Translations under genes and position numbers: made by a program | The notes under the pieces: generated by a model | The model's database searches: none | What the model was told of the DNA's origin: nothing | The model's input: only the letters and a program-made list of their open reading frames with translations | Shown here: one piece after another, positions 1-8,968 of the stretch | How the letters are laid out: every line of letters starts with the position of its first letter | How positions within the stretch are numbered: the first letter of the stretch is position 1 | Source of the DNA: Pradoshia sp. D12 | Lineage (GTDB): Bacteria; Bacillota; Bacilli; Bacillales; Pradoshiaceae | Direction of reading: 5' to 3' | Assembly (NCBI RefSeq): GCF_008935075.1 | Contig: NZ_CP044545.1 | Location: 2,383,501-2,447,500 of the forward strand | Length of the DNA: 64,000 nucleotides

Positions 1-398
1 ATTAACACAGCACCAACAGCAAAATTCGGTGCAATAATACACCCAATTCCGTTTTCTTTTGAAATTCTTTTGATTTCATTTAAATCTTCATCTGAAAAGC
101 CGGTCGTTCCAACAACCGGACGGATATGGTGTGATAATGCTGATAATGTATGGATTCTTCCAGACTCCGGAGTGGTCAAATCAATCAGTACATCCGCTTT
201 AACTTCAGAGAAACATTTTTCATGATCTGTATAAATTGGAACATCTATACCGGTAAATCCATCTATTTCACTTAGTTTCAACCCATCATTCTTATGATCC
301 AATACAGCTACTAAATGAAAATGTTCTGTATTCATCACTAAATTTACTGCTGCTTTCCCCATTTTACCTCGCGGCCCTGCAATTATGACATTAATCAT
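1..398 (-). CDS. dapB: 4-hydroxy-tetrahydrodipicolinate reductase, 5' part only
   Basis: Reduces hydroxy-tetrahydrodipicolinate with NAD(P)H in lysine and diaminopimelate synthesis (also the route to spore dipicolinate). Only the first ~132 codons lie in the window; the 3' end is beyond position 1. Translating the complement gives an N-terminal nucleotide-binding motif (IIAGPRGKMG), then DVLIDLTTPE, VGTTGF and IIAPNFAVGA, all typical of DapB. The ATG at 396-398 follows an AAGGAAG ribosome site 8 nt upstream and begins three bases after the ypjD stop, so the two genes look co-transcribed, as in B. subtilis. Confidence 0.93.
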   Translation of the reverse strand, partial: MINVIIAGPRGKMGKAAVNLVMNTEHFHLVAVLDHKNDGLKLSEIDGFTGIDVPIYTDHEKCFSEVKADVLIDLTTPESGRIHTLSALSHHIRPVVGTTGFSDEDLNEIKRISKENGIGCIIAPNFAVGAVL

Positions 399-401
399 CA
401 A

Positions 402-734
402 TCATTCTTCCTTTCTTGTCCAACGGTCTTTGTCCCTGGAATTGAATTTCTCCATCACCCTGTCATGTGCATCCTGTAAATCAATATTCAGCGAATTGGC
501 CATACAAATTAGCACAAATAAAACATCTCCTAATTCTTCTTCAATTGCTTTTTCTGTTTCAGATTCTTTTTTGGGTTTTTCACCATAATAATGGTTAATC
601 TCTCTCGCCAATTCTCCAAGCTCTTCAGTAAGTCTCGCTGTCATGGCAAGCGGACTGAAGTATCCCTCTTTAAATTGCCCTATGTATTGATCTACTTCCT
701 GCTGTAAGTCAGCGATTGTTTTCTTATGTTCCAT
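402..734 (-). CDS. ypjD: MazG-like nucleotide pyrophosphohydrolase YpjD
   Basis: A 110-residue protein of the all-alpha NTP pyrophosphatase (MazG) superfamily, expected to hydrolyse nucleoside triphosphates, perhaps aberrant ones. The sequence shows the paired acidic metal-binding motifs of this fold: EELGELAREI near residues 37-46 and EEELGDVLFVL near residues 65-75. Length matches B. subtilis YpjD (about 111 aa). The physiological substrate is not known from sequence. It lies immediately upstream of dapB on the same strand, with three bases between the ypjD stop and the dapB ATG. Confidence 0.9.
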   Translation of the reverse strand: MEHKKTIADLQQEVDQYIGQFKEGYFSPLAMTARLTEELGELAREINHYYGEKPKKESETEKAIEEELGDVLFVLICMANSLNIDLQDAHDRVMEKFNSRDKDRWTRKEE

Positions 735-879
735 ACAGTTACACCCTTTTCTCTTAATGTTAGCGTATTTCTTAGTTATCGAACAATAAATATGATAGAA
801 TGCAAAAGGATATCATTCATTATTTTTCCTCAATTGTACACTATAATAATAATTGAGTTAGCAAGAAAGGGGTTAGAAT

Positions 880-1752
880 GTGTTTTTCAACTTAAAGCTT
901 AAAAACGTCATACTGATATTATTAGGGGCTGCAATAATGTCTTTTGGCCTTGTTCATTTTAATATGCAAAACGCATTAGGTGAAGGGGGATTTACAGGGA
1001 TTACCCTTTTAATTTATAACTTAACTGGTATTAGCCCTTCGATTACCAATATTTTATTAAATATACCTCTTTTCTTTGTAGGATATAAACTGTTGGGCAA
1101 AAAAACCTTTTTGTATACACTTATCGGTACCATCGCTGTATCTGTATTTATTGCGATTTTCGAAAAATATCAAATACATATTCCTTTAAAGGATGACCTA
1201 ATGCTCGCGGCTTTATTTGCAGGTGTGTGCATTGGTGTCGGTTTAGGAATTATTTTCCGTTACGGCGGAACGACTGGCGGAGTCGACATCATCGCACGGC
1301 TCATGTTCAAATATAAAGGCTGGAGCATGGGAAAAACCATGTTTATGTTTGACTTCTGCGTTATCGTTTTATCACTCGTAACGTATTTGGAATATAAACA
1401 AGCCATGTATACACTTGTCCTCGTTTATATTGGCAGCCGTGTAATTGACTTTATCCAAGAGGGTGCATATGCAGCCCGTGGTGTGATGATCATAAGCAAC
1501 TCCAATTCCGTGATAGCTGAAAAGATTAATCAACAAATGGAACGCGGTGTTACATTACTCAAAGGGGTTGGCTCATATACCAAACAGGAGCGCGATGTGA
1601 TTTATTGCGTTGTAGGCAGCAATGAAATTGTACGCCTTAAGAGCATTATTACATCCATTGATCCACATGCATTTGTTTCCGTATCTGTCGTACATGATGT
1701 ACTTGGTGAAGGATTTACGTTGGATGAAAATAAAAATCCGCTTGAAAAATAA
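880..1752 (+). CDS. ypjC: YitT-family membrane protein YpjC
   Basis: A 290-residue membrane protein of the YitT family (DUF161 plus DUF2179). About five or six hydrophobic segments fill residues 1-190, including a glycine-rich stretch FRYGGTTGGVDIIAR near residue 127; the C-terminal ~85 residues form the soluble DUF2179 domain (GVTLLKGVGSYTK...). The substrate is unknown. The start is GTG at 880: the overlapping ATG at 878 runs into a stop after five codons, and AAAGGGG lies 7 nt upstream of the GTG. It faces the opposite way from ypjD and converges on yugP, separated by a shared terminator. Confidence 0.88.
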   Translation: MFFNLKLKNVILILLGAAIMSFGLVHFNMQNALGEGGFTGITLLIYNLTGISPSITNILLNIPLFFVGYKLLGKKTFLYTLIGTIAVSVFIAIFEKYQIHIPLKDDLMLAALFAGVCIGVGLGIIFRYGGTTGGVDIIARLMFKYKGWSMGKTMFMFDFCVIVLSLVTYLEYKQAMYTLVLVYIGSRVIDFIQEGAYAARGVMIISNSNSVIAEKINQQMERGVTLLKGVGSYTKQERDVIYCVVGSNEIVRLKSIITSIDPHAFVSVSVVHDVLGEGFTLDENKNPLEK

Positions 1753-1763
1753 GCAATATAGGA

Positions 1764-1791
1764 AAACCCCCTTCATATACGAAGGGGGTTT
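1764..1791. terminator. Bidirectional terminator between ypjC and yugP
   Basis: A perfect 11-bp stem (AAACCCCCTTC / GAAGGGGGTTT) with a 6-nt loop lies between two converging genes. T-rich sequence follows on the plus strand, and A-rich sequence precedes it, so it can serve both. Confidence 0.88.
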
Positions 1792-1797
1792 CTCTTA

Positions 1798-2475
1798 TTA
1801 ATCTTCACCATTCATGCCGGTTAGCATAAATACAAATCGTAACAATTCAAGTACAGCAACTGCTGCAGCTGCAACATATGTTAAGGCTGCGGCATCTAAG
1901 ACTTTTTTCGTTTCTTTTTCTTCATCAGCCCTGATTACACCTAAAGCAACAACCTGTTTCATAGCACGGTTAGAAGCATTGAATTCAACCGGCAGTGTAA
2001 CGAATTGGAATAACACGGCTGCCCCCATAAACAATACTCCCAGCCATGCTAGATTTAAGCTGCCAAGCAACAGCCCAGCTAAAATTAAAATCCAGGAAAA
2101 GTTAGAACCGATATTAGCAACTGGTACTAGCTTATGACGGATTCTCATAAAGGAATAATCTTCTTTATCCTGAATGGCATGGCCAACCTCATGAGCTGCG
2201 ACAGCGGTGCCGGCGAGTGAATGACCATGATAGTTACTTGATGATAATCTTACCACTTTATTTGTAGGATCATAGTGGTCACTTAATACTCCATGTGTTT
2301 CTTCTACTCGTATATTGTACAAACCATTTTCGTCCAACAACTTACGGGCAACTTCCGCACCCGTGTAACCATTCGATGCAGGAACCTGTGAATATTTCTT
2401 GTAAGCCCTTTGAACTTTCATTTGTGCATAAATTGGGATAATTAAAAGCAGTATAAAATAAATTAAAAAGCTCAT
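1798..2475 (-). CDS. yugP: YugP-like zinc metallopeptidase, membrane-bound
   Basis: A 225-residue membrane protein of the neutral zinc metallopeptidase family PF04298 (B. subtilis YugP). The zinc motif HEVGH is near residue 94, after an N-terminal membrane segment (residues 2-18); further hydrophobic stretches lie around residues 125-160 and 195-215. Its substrate is unknown. A GGAGG site 6 nt upstream supports the ATG at 2475. In B. subtilis yugP sits elsewhere on the chromosome, so its place between ypjC and ypjB is a difference in local order. Family call is firm; role is not. Confidence 0.88.
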   Translation of the reverse strand: MSFLIYFILLLIIPIYAQMKVQRAYKKYSQVPASNGYTGAEVARKLLDENGLYNIRVEETHGVLSDHYDPTNKVVRLSSSNYHGHSLAGTAVAAHEVGHAIQDKEDYSFMRIRHKLVPVANIGSNFSWILILAGLLLGSLNLAWLGVLFMGAAVLFQFVTLPVEFNASNRAMKQVVALGVIRADEEKETKKVLDAAALTYVAAAAVAVLELLRFVFMLTGMNGED

Positions 2476-2576
2476 TTATATCCTCCATTTCATTTCTGTT
2501 ATTTATAGTTGTGTTATGGTAATTGTAATAATGTCGTATTACATCTGTCAATGGATAGATATTATTCAAAATTTTA

Positions 2577-3371
2577 TCAAAAATTCTGTTTTTTCTTTTT
2601 TGTATGAAGCTGATCATCTGAAGCTTTATATTTCCTCCATCCAACATAGGATAAGGTCATAATTATAATACTTCCAGTTGAAATGATTACCCACCAAAGG
2701 GATGGATCTGCATCATCTTTTTCTGCTTCCTCAAATATATCACGCAGCTGCTCCTCTAAGGAAATCATATCAGTTTGTGATTGATCAGAAAAGACTTGCG
2801 GACGATATTGATCAATGAATTGAATATGGGCATCCACTTGCTGAAAACGTTCAGGTGTTACATCTATTTTCAACGATGGATATATAATATTGTAAATCGT
2901 TAATAAATGATTTAATTTTTCCTGAAAAGCAATGGAATCCTGTTTCTGGATCGATACCTTTGTTTCCCCTGCAGCAGAGATCATGCTATCCTTTAAACTC
3001 GCCCATAATGGTGCGCCATCACTATGAACAGCATCAAGTACTAATCGGAATTTCGTTATTTCATTGATTACTTCATCATCTGTTTTTTCTTTATTTTTCA
3101 CAGTTTGAATGGCTTCCTCATAGGCAATCGTTATAATATTAATTTCATCCATTGTATAGTTTGAGCTCTCAATTGCCTGATCATAAAATTTATCTGAAAA
3201 TGCTTCCAATAAACGCTCTGCTTCATCACGTCTATCTACTTTTGCAAATTGAAGGGATTGATCAGCAAGGGTCTCTAACGAATTTTGTTTATCAGGTCCG
3301 TTAGCATAGGTCGTAATGAATCCTGATGATATTATAATGGCTATTGAGATAAATAAAGATTTAAACTTCAT
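2577..3371 (-). CDS. ypjB: Sporulation protein YpjB
   Basis: A 264-residue exported or membrane-anchored protein resembling B. subtilis YpjB, a mother-cell sporulation protein of undefined function. It has an N-terminal signal or anchor (FKSLFISIAIIISSGFITTY), a long mainly helical extracytoplasmic region, one transmembrane segment near residues 222-243 (SLWWVIISTGSIIIMTLSYV) and a short lysine-rich tail. I place the start at the ATG at 3371, which has GGAGGG 8 nt upstream; a longer frame reaches 3389 but lacks such a site. It is followed on the same strand by the unrelated yugP and preceded by ypjA. Confidence 0.85.
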   Translation of the reverse strand: MKFKSLFISIAIIISSGFITTYANGPDKQNSLETLADQSLQFAKVDRRDEAERLLEAFSDKFYDQAIESSNYTMDEINIITIAYEEAIQTVKNKEKTDDEVINEITKFRLVLDAVHSDGAPLWASLKDSMISAAGETKVSIQKQDSIAFQEKLNHLLTIYNIIYPSLKIDVTPERFQQVDAHIQFIDQYRPQVFSDQSQTDMISLEEQLRDIFEEAEKDDADPSLWWVIISTGSIIIMTLSYVGWRKYKASDDQLHTKKKKQNF

Positions 3372-3430
3372 AAAAATATCCCTCCTCATACTACTTAATC
3401 GTATGTGTGAAGGGACAAGACTAGAACCAT

Positions 3431-4036
3431 TTATTGCCTGAGATGAATGGAGTATATTTCCCGATTTTTACGAAGAGTAAACCAATACCCTACTCCAATC
3501 GAAAGTACACTCAGCCAAAAAGTGAAATAAGCAATTTGAGGGATATACTGATTCAAAACACTATACGTCGGCATCATCCCATAAACATAATCAATGATTT
3601 CATTATGTAACACGACAATCCCAGCCACGGTTAAATGCCATGGTTTAACCCGATAAAATGGAGCATAAAGAATTCCTTCAATTGCCATTGCAGCATGCGA
3701 TAGAATCAGCATGACAGCGATCAAAGATACATAACCCTCTACAGAGAAAGTTAATATATTCATGACAACTGCCCAAATACCATATTTAAATAGAGAAACG
3801 ATTGCTAAGGCTTCAAATAAACCAAAATTGCGCCCTAAAAGCCAGCCAATAACAGCAATACAAAAAAATAAACTGGCAGTTGGACTGTCTGGTACAAAAG
3901 CAAGAAAGGCTACTGGTGTTATTTCAAGCTGCCCTTTATACCAATAATATCCGTATATTGTTCCCAAAAGATTAACAGTGAATAAAATCCATAAAAATGT
4001 CCGATTTCTTAATACAGCATAAAGCCAGCTATTCAT
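3431..4036 (-). CDS. ypjA: DUF1405 membrane protein YpjA
   Basis: A 201-residue integral membrane protein of the DUF1405 family, with about six hydrophobic segments spread over the whole length and the conserved start MNSWLYAVLRNRTFLWILF. No catalytic motif is visible and its function is unknown. The ATG at 4036 has GGAGG 5 nt upstream and matches the start of the B. subtilis protein, so the five extra codons upstream are not included. It stands between the sporulation gene ypjB and the qcr genes, as in B. subtilis. Confidence 0.85.
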   Translation of the reverse strand: MNSWLYAVLRNRTFLWILFTVNLLGTIYGYYWYKGQLEITPVAFLAFVPDSPTASLFFCIAVIGWLLGRNFGLFEALAIVSLFKYGIWAVVMNILTFSVEGYVSLIAVMLILSHAAMAIEGILYAPFYRVKPWHLTVAGIVVLHNEIIDYVYGMMPTYSVLNQYIPQIAYFTFWLSVLSIGVGYWFTLRKNREIYSIHLRQ

Positions 4037-4251
4037 AATATCCTCCATCACAATCTGAATTATTCCAAATAAAGTTGCTCGATTACTTGATTTTCAGCCA
4101 AATCATCCCTACTCTAAATTTCTCTCTAAATATGAGCTTTTCAATTCAGGTGGAAGCTCACTGGCCGTCCCATATTATTAATAATACAAATAACTACACC
4201 TCATTTGTCAACATGATTACGACGACTATGACAATCATCTTAGCAGATAAA

Positions 4252-4275
4252 AGGGGTACTCATCTGAGTACCCCT
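4252..4275 (-). terminator. Terminator after qcrABC
   Basis: A perfect 11-bp inverted repeat (AGGGGTACTCA / TGAGTACCCCT) with a two-base centre lies ten bases past the qcrC stop. On the minus strand it is followed by TTTTATC. Confidence 0.8.
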
Positions 4276-4285
4276 CAAAAAAACA

Positions 4286-5071
4286 TTATTCCCCTTTTGA
4301 ATCTCCGCCTGCATTTGCTCCCTTAATAAATTCTGCCAGAGTTTTTAATTCTTCATCAGAACCTTTAAAAACTGGTGGCATTTTTTTATTTTCGGTACCA
4401 TTTACAGCGATATGACCGATTTCATCAACCTCTAATTTTGTACCAAGTAATTTAGGACCATTTCCACCCTGTAAGGAGTCCCCATGACAGCTTACACAGC
4501 CTTGGCCTTGATATAATTTATATCCCTCTGACTCTTTATCGATTGCTACATCCTCAACAATTTGTCCTTGCAGCTTTGCTGCTGCCCAGTCATGTTGAGA
4601 AACAGTTTCCCATGTTAGGTAAAATATAGCTGCAAATGCAAGCAACATAAAACCTACTGGGAAAATCCGTTTAGTTGGTTTGCGTTCCGGTCCGCGATCC
4701 AGAAACGGTGCAAGCATTAATGCACCAAAAGCTAGTCCCGGAATAACCAAAGCCCCGATTAAATTATATGGCCCGGAAGCATATGAATATTTAAGCAATT
4801 GATACAAGAACATAAAGTACCAGTCAGGTAAAGGCGCATATCCCGTATCTGTTGGGTCAGCAATCCTTTCGAGCGGTGATGGATGGGCAACTGTAAGACA
4901 TAAAAAACCTACTAAAAATACAGCACCTACCATCCATTCTTTCAGCAAGAAATTGGGCCAAAAGGCTTCTGTTTTTCCTGGATACTCTGAATAATCTTTT
5001 GGAATATTCGGTTTTCTATCTGCGCTTATCCTTGAATCCCCTACAAATCTCATTCCTTTACCACGATGCAT
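4286..5071 (-). CDS. qcrC: Menaquinol:cytochrome c reductase, cytochrome b/c subunit QcrC
   Basis: The third subunit of the Bacillus bc complex, fusing the C-terminal part of cytochrome b to a cytochrome c domain. Residues 45-65, 95-125 and 140-160 form membrane helices; the haem-binding CVSCH is near residue 192 and a distal methionine is plausible in KKMPPVF near 230. The PDWYFMFLYQLLKY motif of the b subunit IV domain is present. Length (261 aa) is normal. GGAGGGG lies 8 nt upstream of the ATG. It is the last gene of qcrA-qcrB-qcrC. Maturation of its haem c needs the res genes found later in the window. Confidence 0.97.
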   Translation of the reverse strand: MHRGKGMRFVGDSRISADRKPNIPKDYSEYPGKTEAFWPNFLLKEWMVGAVFLVGFLCLTVAHPSPLERIADPTDTGYAPLPDWYFMFLYQLLKYSYASGPYNLIGALVIPGLAFGALMLAPFLDRGPERKPTKRIFPVGFMLLAFAAIFYLTWETVSQHDWAAAKLQGQIVEDVAIDKESEGYKLYQGQGCVSCHGDSLQGGNGPKLLGTKLEVDEIGHIAVNGTENKKMPPVFKGSDEELKTLAEFIKGANAGGDSKGE

Positions 5072-5116
5072 AAGGATATCCCCTCCTTCGTAACATTTCC
5101 ATTTTCAACTAATATC

Positions 5117-5791
5117 TTATAGCGGTCCTGATATTCCCTGTTTGCGTATCATTAAGAAGTGAGCTGCAATTAGTCCAATAAGCGCCGCTGGAAGGAAGAA
5201 TACATGAATCGCAAAGAAACGCGTTAAGGTTTGCGCCCCGACAATCGTAGGGTCACCAGCAAGCAACGTTTTTAAGTATGGCCCGATGAATGGCACCGAA
5301 TCGATAATGGTCAACGTTACTTTTGTAGCGAATAACGCTTTCATATCCCAAGGAAGCAGATACCCTGTCAATCCTAGAGCTAGCATTATAAAGAAAATTA
5401 AAACTCCAACAATCCAGTTTAGTTCACGGGGCTTTTTATAGGCACCCTGGAAGAACACACGAAGAGTATGTAAAAACATCATGACAATGACGACACTTGC
5501 TCCCCAGTGATGCATGCCCCGAACAATTTGACCAAAAGCAACTTCATTTTGTAAATAATAAACAGATTCCCATGCATTTTTAATATCCGGCACATAATAC
5601 ATGGTTAAAAACATTCCGGATAAAATTTGAATGACTACGATGAAAAACGTCAATCCCCCAAAACAATAAACAAATGCCGAAAAGTGATGGGCAGGGTTTA
5701 CATGCTCAGGGACTTCATGATCAGCAATGTCGCGCCATAATGGCGTGATATCCAATCGCTCATCAATCCAATCGTACATTTTATTAAGCAT
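5117..5791 (-). CDS. qcrB: Menaquinol:cytochrome c reductase, cytochrome b subunit QcrB
   Basis: Cytochrome b6-type subunit (224 aa) with four transmembrane helices carrying the two haem b groups and the quinol sites. The histidines expected for haem ligation appear in MHHWGASVVIVMMFLHTLRV (residues ~92-111) and in FFAIHVFFLPAALIGLIAAHF (~194-214). The b6 quinol-site signature GYLLPWD is near residue 143. It lies 14 bases after qcrA and 45 bases before qcrC on the minus strand, forming one operon. Confidence 0.97.
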   Translation of the reverse strand: MLNKMYDWIDERLDITPLWRDIADHEVPEHVNPAHHFSAFVYCFGGLTFFIVVIQILSGMFLTMYYVPDIKNAWESVYYLQNEVAFGQIVRGMHHWGASVVIVMMFLHTLRVFFQGAYKKPRELNWIVGVLIFFIMLALGLTGYLLPWDMKALFATKVTLTIIDSVPFIGPYLKTLLAGDPTIVGAQTLTRFFAIHVFFLPAALIGLIAAHFLMIRKQGISGPL

Positions 5792-5804
5792 TGATTATGC
5801 CTCC

Positions 5805-6308
5805 CTACACTTCGTTTTCTTTTGCATTGCCCAAGTATAATACTCCATCTTTTTCCTGCTTGTCGTAAACATCGAGCGGCCCGATTGGAGGTGTTTTCGG
5901 AATGTTTTTACCATTCTTTTCGTAACGCCCCCCGTGACATGGACAGTAAAATTCATTCTTATGATCTTCTGATCCTTCCCAGTTCACCGTACACCCCAAG
6001 TGTTTACATTCCGGAGAAAGGGCAACTATCTTGCCGTTCTCATCCTTGTAAACCCATGCTGTTCTTGTCTCTTCAGCTTCGTACCAACCATCTTTAACCT
6101 CAGTTTTATAATCGACACGAGTTGGTGTTTCAGTAATCTCAGATATTTTTAATCCGGTATTAATGAACTCCCCAGATGCATTCGCTTTCAAAGCTGGATC
6201 GACTGCAAAACGCAGCATAGGCATAAGTGTTGCCGCTCCCATGAACCCCCCAACGCCCATAAGCGTATAATTCAGAAATTGGCGTCTTGATACTTTTTGG
6301 CTGCTCAT
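5805..6308 (-). CDS. qcrA: Menaquinol:cytochrome c reductase, Rieske iron-sulfur subunit QcrA
   Basis: The Rieske [2Fe-2S] subunit (167 aa) that takes electrons from menaquinol. A twin-arginine-like leader (SRRQFLNYTLMGVGGFMG) forms the N-terminal anchor; the cluster motifs CKHLGC (near residue 101) and CPCHGGRY (near 121) supply two Cys-His pairs and the bridging cysteines. It is the first gene of the qcr operon. A TTTGTGCAAT sequence on the minus strand about 50 bases upstream of the start loosely resembles the ResD half-site, but this is not strong enough to call. Confidence 0.97.
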   Translation of the reverse strand: MSSQKVSRRQFLNYTLMGVGGFMGAATLMPMLRFAVDPALKANASGEFINTGLKISEITETPTRVDYKTEVKDGWYEAEETRTAWVYKDENGKIVALSPECKHLGCTVNWEGSEDHKNEFYCPCHGGRYEKNGKNIPKTPPIGPLDVYDKQEKDGVLYLGNAKENEV

Positions 6309-6490
6309 AAAATTTCTCCCCCCCTTATATCGAAAAAGTCATACAAAATAGAAAATTGCACAAACTCCATAAAACTAGGACATTACAATAATATCCTAAT
6401 ATTTTTAATAGGTCAATAAACTCCCAGTTAAGGAAATACATGTTTTATTTTTCCTGTTTTATACCAATATACTATTTACTTACAAAAACA

Positions 6491-6943
6491 TCATTTATTC
6501 CAGGATTCTGTTAGTATATCAACAAGCTGTTTCATTTGATCACTTATAACTGTTTTAATCGCATCAAGAGGCATTTTTTCGATGGGGATTGCCGGTATCC
6601 ATAAAACATGTCCGCTCTCATCTAAACTTGTCCATTTACTGTCAGTAGTGAGAAATTGGATATATTTAAATCCCTGACCTCTATAATAATCTACCCAAAC
6701 AGACAAGAGATTTAATTTCTCCTCTGTCTTACTATTTTTAATATATGGCAGAGGTAGGGCTAAAAATAGACGGCCCTTTAATTCTTTTTCGAGCTCATGC
6801 GTCAGCAATGTCATAAATTCATAGGATGATACCGTCTGGCTAAATGTATCATCAAAATCAACCGGATTTAACGGGATAACTATAGTATCAATATATTCTT
6901 TGGATTTACTAAATAATTCTGTATCAACTGACTGATATTTCAT
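6491..6943 (-). CDS. ypiF: DUF2487 protein YpiF
   Basis: A 150-residue cytoplasmic protein matching B. subtilis YpiF (DUF2487); function unknown. No catalytic motif or membrane segment stands out. The start chosen is the ATG at 6943 (MKYQSVDTELF), which has GAGGGGG 6 nt upstream. A longer frame extends to 7096, but those 51 codons overlap the ypiB terminator and lack family similarity. It lies between ypiB and the qcr operon, behind a terminator, so it probably has its own promoter. Confidence 0.82.
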   Translation of the reverse strand: MKYQSVDTELFSKSKEYIDTIVIPLNPVDFDDTFSQTVSSYEFMTLLTHELEKELKGRLFLALPLPYIKNSKTEEKLNLLSVWVDYYRGQGFKYIQFLTTDSKWTSLDESGHVLWIPAIPIEKMPLDAIKTVISDQMKQLVDILTESWNK

Positions 6944-7086
6944 AATTTTCCCCCTCGACTTCTTTTTCCATTGTAAAACATAATAAGTAAAATATATACA
7001 AATAAGCTTACAATTCAGGGAGAAATCTTTGTTCCTCATCCTGCTGGGATAAGCAACTGCCAAATCAAGCGTGGAAGCATAAAAAA

Positions 7087-7126
7087 GACCACACATAATC
7101 TCTTTCTCTCAAAGAAATATGTGTGG
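7087..7126 (-). terminator. Terminator after ypiA-ypiB
   Basis: A 9-bp stem CCACACATA / TATGTGTGG encloses a 20-nt loop that can itself pair (TTTCT/AGAAA). On the minus strand it is followed by TCTTTTTT. It lies directly after the ypiB stop. Confidence 0.85.
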
Positions 7127-7132
7127 CTGCTA

Positions 7133-7690
7133 TTAGTTAAAAGATTCCTGAGATCGGATTCTTTTCAACTGACTGCTTAATTTATTAAATAATTCTATAT
7201 CACGGTTATCAATTGCCTCATCAATCATCTGTGCTAACCGTTCCTCTTCGAATCTTGATAGACTGATTTTTAAAATATTTTCTGCAATATATTGATCCTG
7301 TTCATTACCGGGGAGGTTTTTTGGCTGATAAGGATTTTCCTCAAGTACGGCTGCATACTGATAGGATGAGTAGGCTGTCCTGAAATTCAATTGTATGTAG
7401 ATATCCTCGTCCTTATTAAGCCGTATATCATGGAATGACTTCTCTGCGTCAGTTGTCATGATATTACTCTTATAGAATCTAAATGGCACATCTTCCACAC
7501 AATGAGTGGACATAACCATTCCTTTTGGACAATACTTAGCTCCTTCCACGAAATGAACATTCATCATGAGCTGATCATGACTCATTAAGTAATTTAATAT
7601 CCATACACATTCTCTGCGCTTTAATTGGTAATGGTTCAGAAACCAGCGTATAAATTCCTTCTTCTCATCGACAGAAACAGGGGTTTTCAA
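7133..7690 (-). CDS. ypiB: UPF0302 protein YpiB with C-terminal IDEAL domain
   Basis: A 185-residue cytoplasmic protein of the UPF0302 family, very close to B. subtilis YpiB ([20 protein letters not shown] near residues 13-32, [19 protein letters not shown] near 95-113). The C-terminal stretch around residues 157-175 ([20 protein letters not shown]) fits the small IDEAL domain. The molecular role is not known to me with confidence. It follows ypiA by 27 bases and shares its promoter. Confidence 0.88.
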   Translation of the reverse strand: MKTPVSVDEKKEFIRWFLNHYQLKRRECVWILNYLMSHDQLMMNVHFVEGAKYCPKGMVMSTHCVEDVPFRFYKSNIMTTDAEKSFHDIRLNKDEDIYIQLNFRTAYSSYQYAAVLEENPYQPKNLPGNEQDQYIAENILKISLSRFEEERLAQMIDEAIDNRDIELFNKLSSQLKRIRSQESFN

Positions 7691-7717
7691 GGTGGAGCCC
7701 TCCTCTGTACAAATTAG

Positions 7718-8968
7718 TTAAATTCGTTCTAAAATATCAATATACTCATCATTGCTTGGGTCTTCGTGGAGTAATGTCTTAAATATCGACCTGGCCTCTT
7801 CAAATTTACTGTCTTCCAGCAAGAAATAACCGTATTCATGTAAAAAGTCTCTATTATCTCCAAAAAATTCATGTGCCTCTTTGTAACATGATAATGCTTC
7901 ACTATACTCCTCAAGCTCTGAATATGCCGTTGCCAGGAGCCAATTAAATTGCGGGTCATCCTCCCCCATCGCTCTAACAGAGGATACCAAATCAATGACA
8001 TGGTCAAACATTTCTTCGTGTAAATAAAGCTTGCCTAAAGTTAGAATTGCCTCGAGGTAACCCGGATCAATCGCAATAGCCTCCGATAGCCATTTAATAG
8101 CTTTCTCTGTATTTCCAAGCTTAGTTGCTAGCTCAGCACCATACAGGAATATTTCCTTATTGAAAGGATCTTCCTTAATCCCTTCTTCTGCAACATCCAG
8201 TGCTTTTTCCAAATCAAGGGACTCTTCATAGGCCATGGCTAAATACAAATAAAGTGAATGATAGGCAGGGTCTATTTCCTTAAGCTCTGTAAACTTAGCT
8301 ATTGCCGTTGGAAATTCTCCTGCATGATACGCAGCAAATCCATATTCAAACAATAAATTTACGTCATCATCCTCCCTGCCAGCTTTCTTGAAATAAGGGA
8401 GCGACTCTTCAAATTCGCCCAATGATACAAGTGATAAGGCTAATCTCTTATAAATTGAAACGCCATTTATTACAGTCTCATTCTTTAAGATACTGCTATA
8501 TAATTCTACAGCCGAACGGAAATGTCCTTGTTGATAATAAAGTTCTGCAAGAGCAAATTTTACAATAGGTTCATCCGGTAAAATTCGATTGGCCTCTTTC
8601 AGCTTTTGAACACTGACCTCCTCCATACCCATTCCCTGATATAAATCCCCTAATAATAGGAGTGCTCCTGGGTACATCGGATCTTCCTGATCAATTTTCT
8701 CTAAATACAACAATGCTTCCTCTTCCTGCCCCAATTCAGTTGATACTTCAGCCAATGAAAATAAAATCTCTCCTTCATCGGGATAACGCTTCAGCAATTC
8801 TTCAAAAAGCTCCTTTGCCTCTTCCATAAACCCAAGTGAAGCGATTTCTTCCGCCAAGGTATAAACATCGTCATCATTGTTGGATTGCTTAATCTGATTT
8901 ATATGTTTTTTAGCTTCTTCAAATTCACCTTGCATCAGTTTTTTTATAATTGATTCAATTTTCATCAT
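7718..8968 (-). CDS. ypiA: Tetratricopeptide-repeat protein YpiA
   Basis: A 416-residue soluble protein built almost entirely of TPR-like helix pairs; repeats with the A/Y/F packing pattern are visible throughout (for example LYQGMGMEEVSVQKLKEA and LYLHEEMFDHVIDLV). Such proteins act as protein-binding scaffolds; the partner is unknown. The start is the first of two adjacent ATGs at 8968, which has AAAGGA 6 nt upstream; the frame could be extended to 9016 but without a ribosome site. It heads the ypiA-ypiB transcript. Confidence 0.88.
   Translation of the reverse strand: MMKIESIIKKLMQGEFEEAKKHINQIKQSNNDDDVYTLAEEIASLGFMEEAKELFEELLKRYPDEGEILFSLAEVSTELGQEEEALLYLEKIDQEDPMYPGALLLLGDLYQGMGMEEVSVQKLKEANRILPDEPIVKFALAELYYQQGHFRSAVELYSSILKNETVINGVSIYKRLALSLVSLGEFEESLPYFKKAGREDDDVNLLFEYGFAAYHAGEFPTAIAKFTELKEIDPAYHSLYLYLAMAYEESLDLEKALDVAEEGIKEDPFNKEIFLYGAELATKLGNTEKAIKWLSEAIAIDPGYLEAILTLGKLYLHEEMFDHVIDLVSSVRAMGEDDPQFNWLLATAYSELEEYSEALSCYKEAHEFFGDNRDFLHEYGYFLLEDSKFEEARSIFKTLLHEDPSNDEYIDILERI

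Noticed and set aside
2342-2647. A 101-codon minus-strand frame spanning the yugP-ypjB gap
   Set aside because: It overlaps the ends of two well-supported genes in another frame and has no family resemblance.
6355-6365. ResD binding site upstream of qcrA
   Set aside because: A single half-site-like TTTGTGCAAT is too weak in AT-rich DNA to call.
6944-7096. N-terminal extension of ypiF
   Set aside because: These 51 codons include the ypiB terminator and lack similarity; GAGGGGG directly precedes the ATG at 6943.
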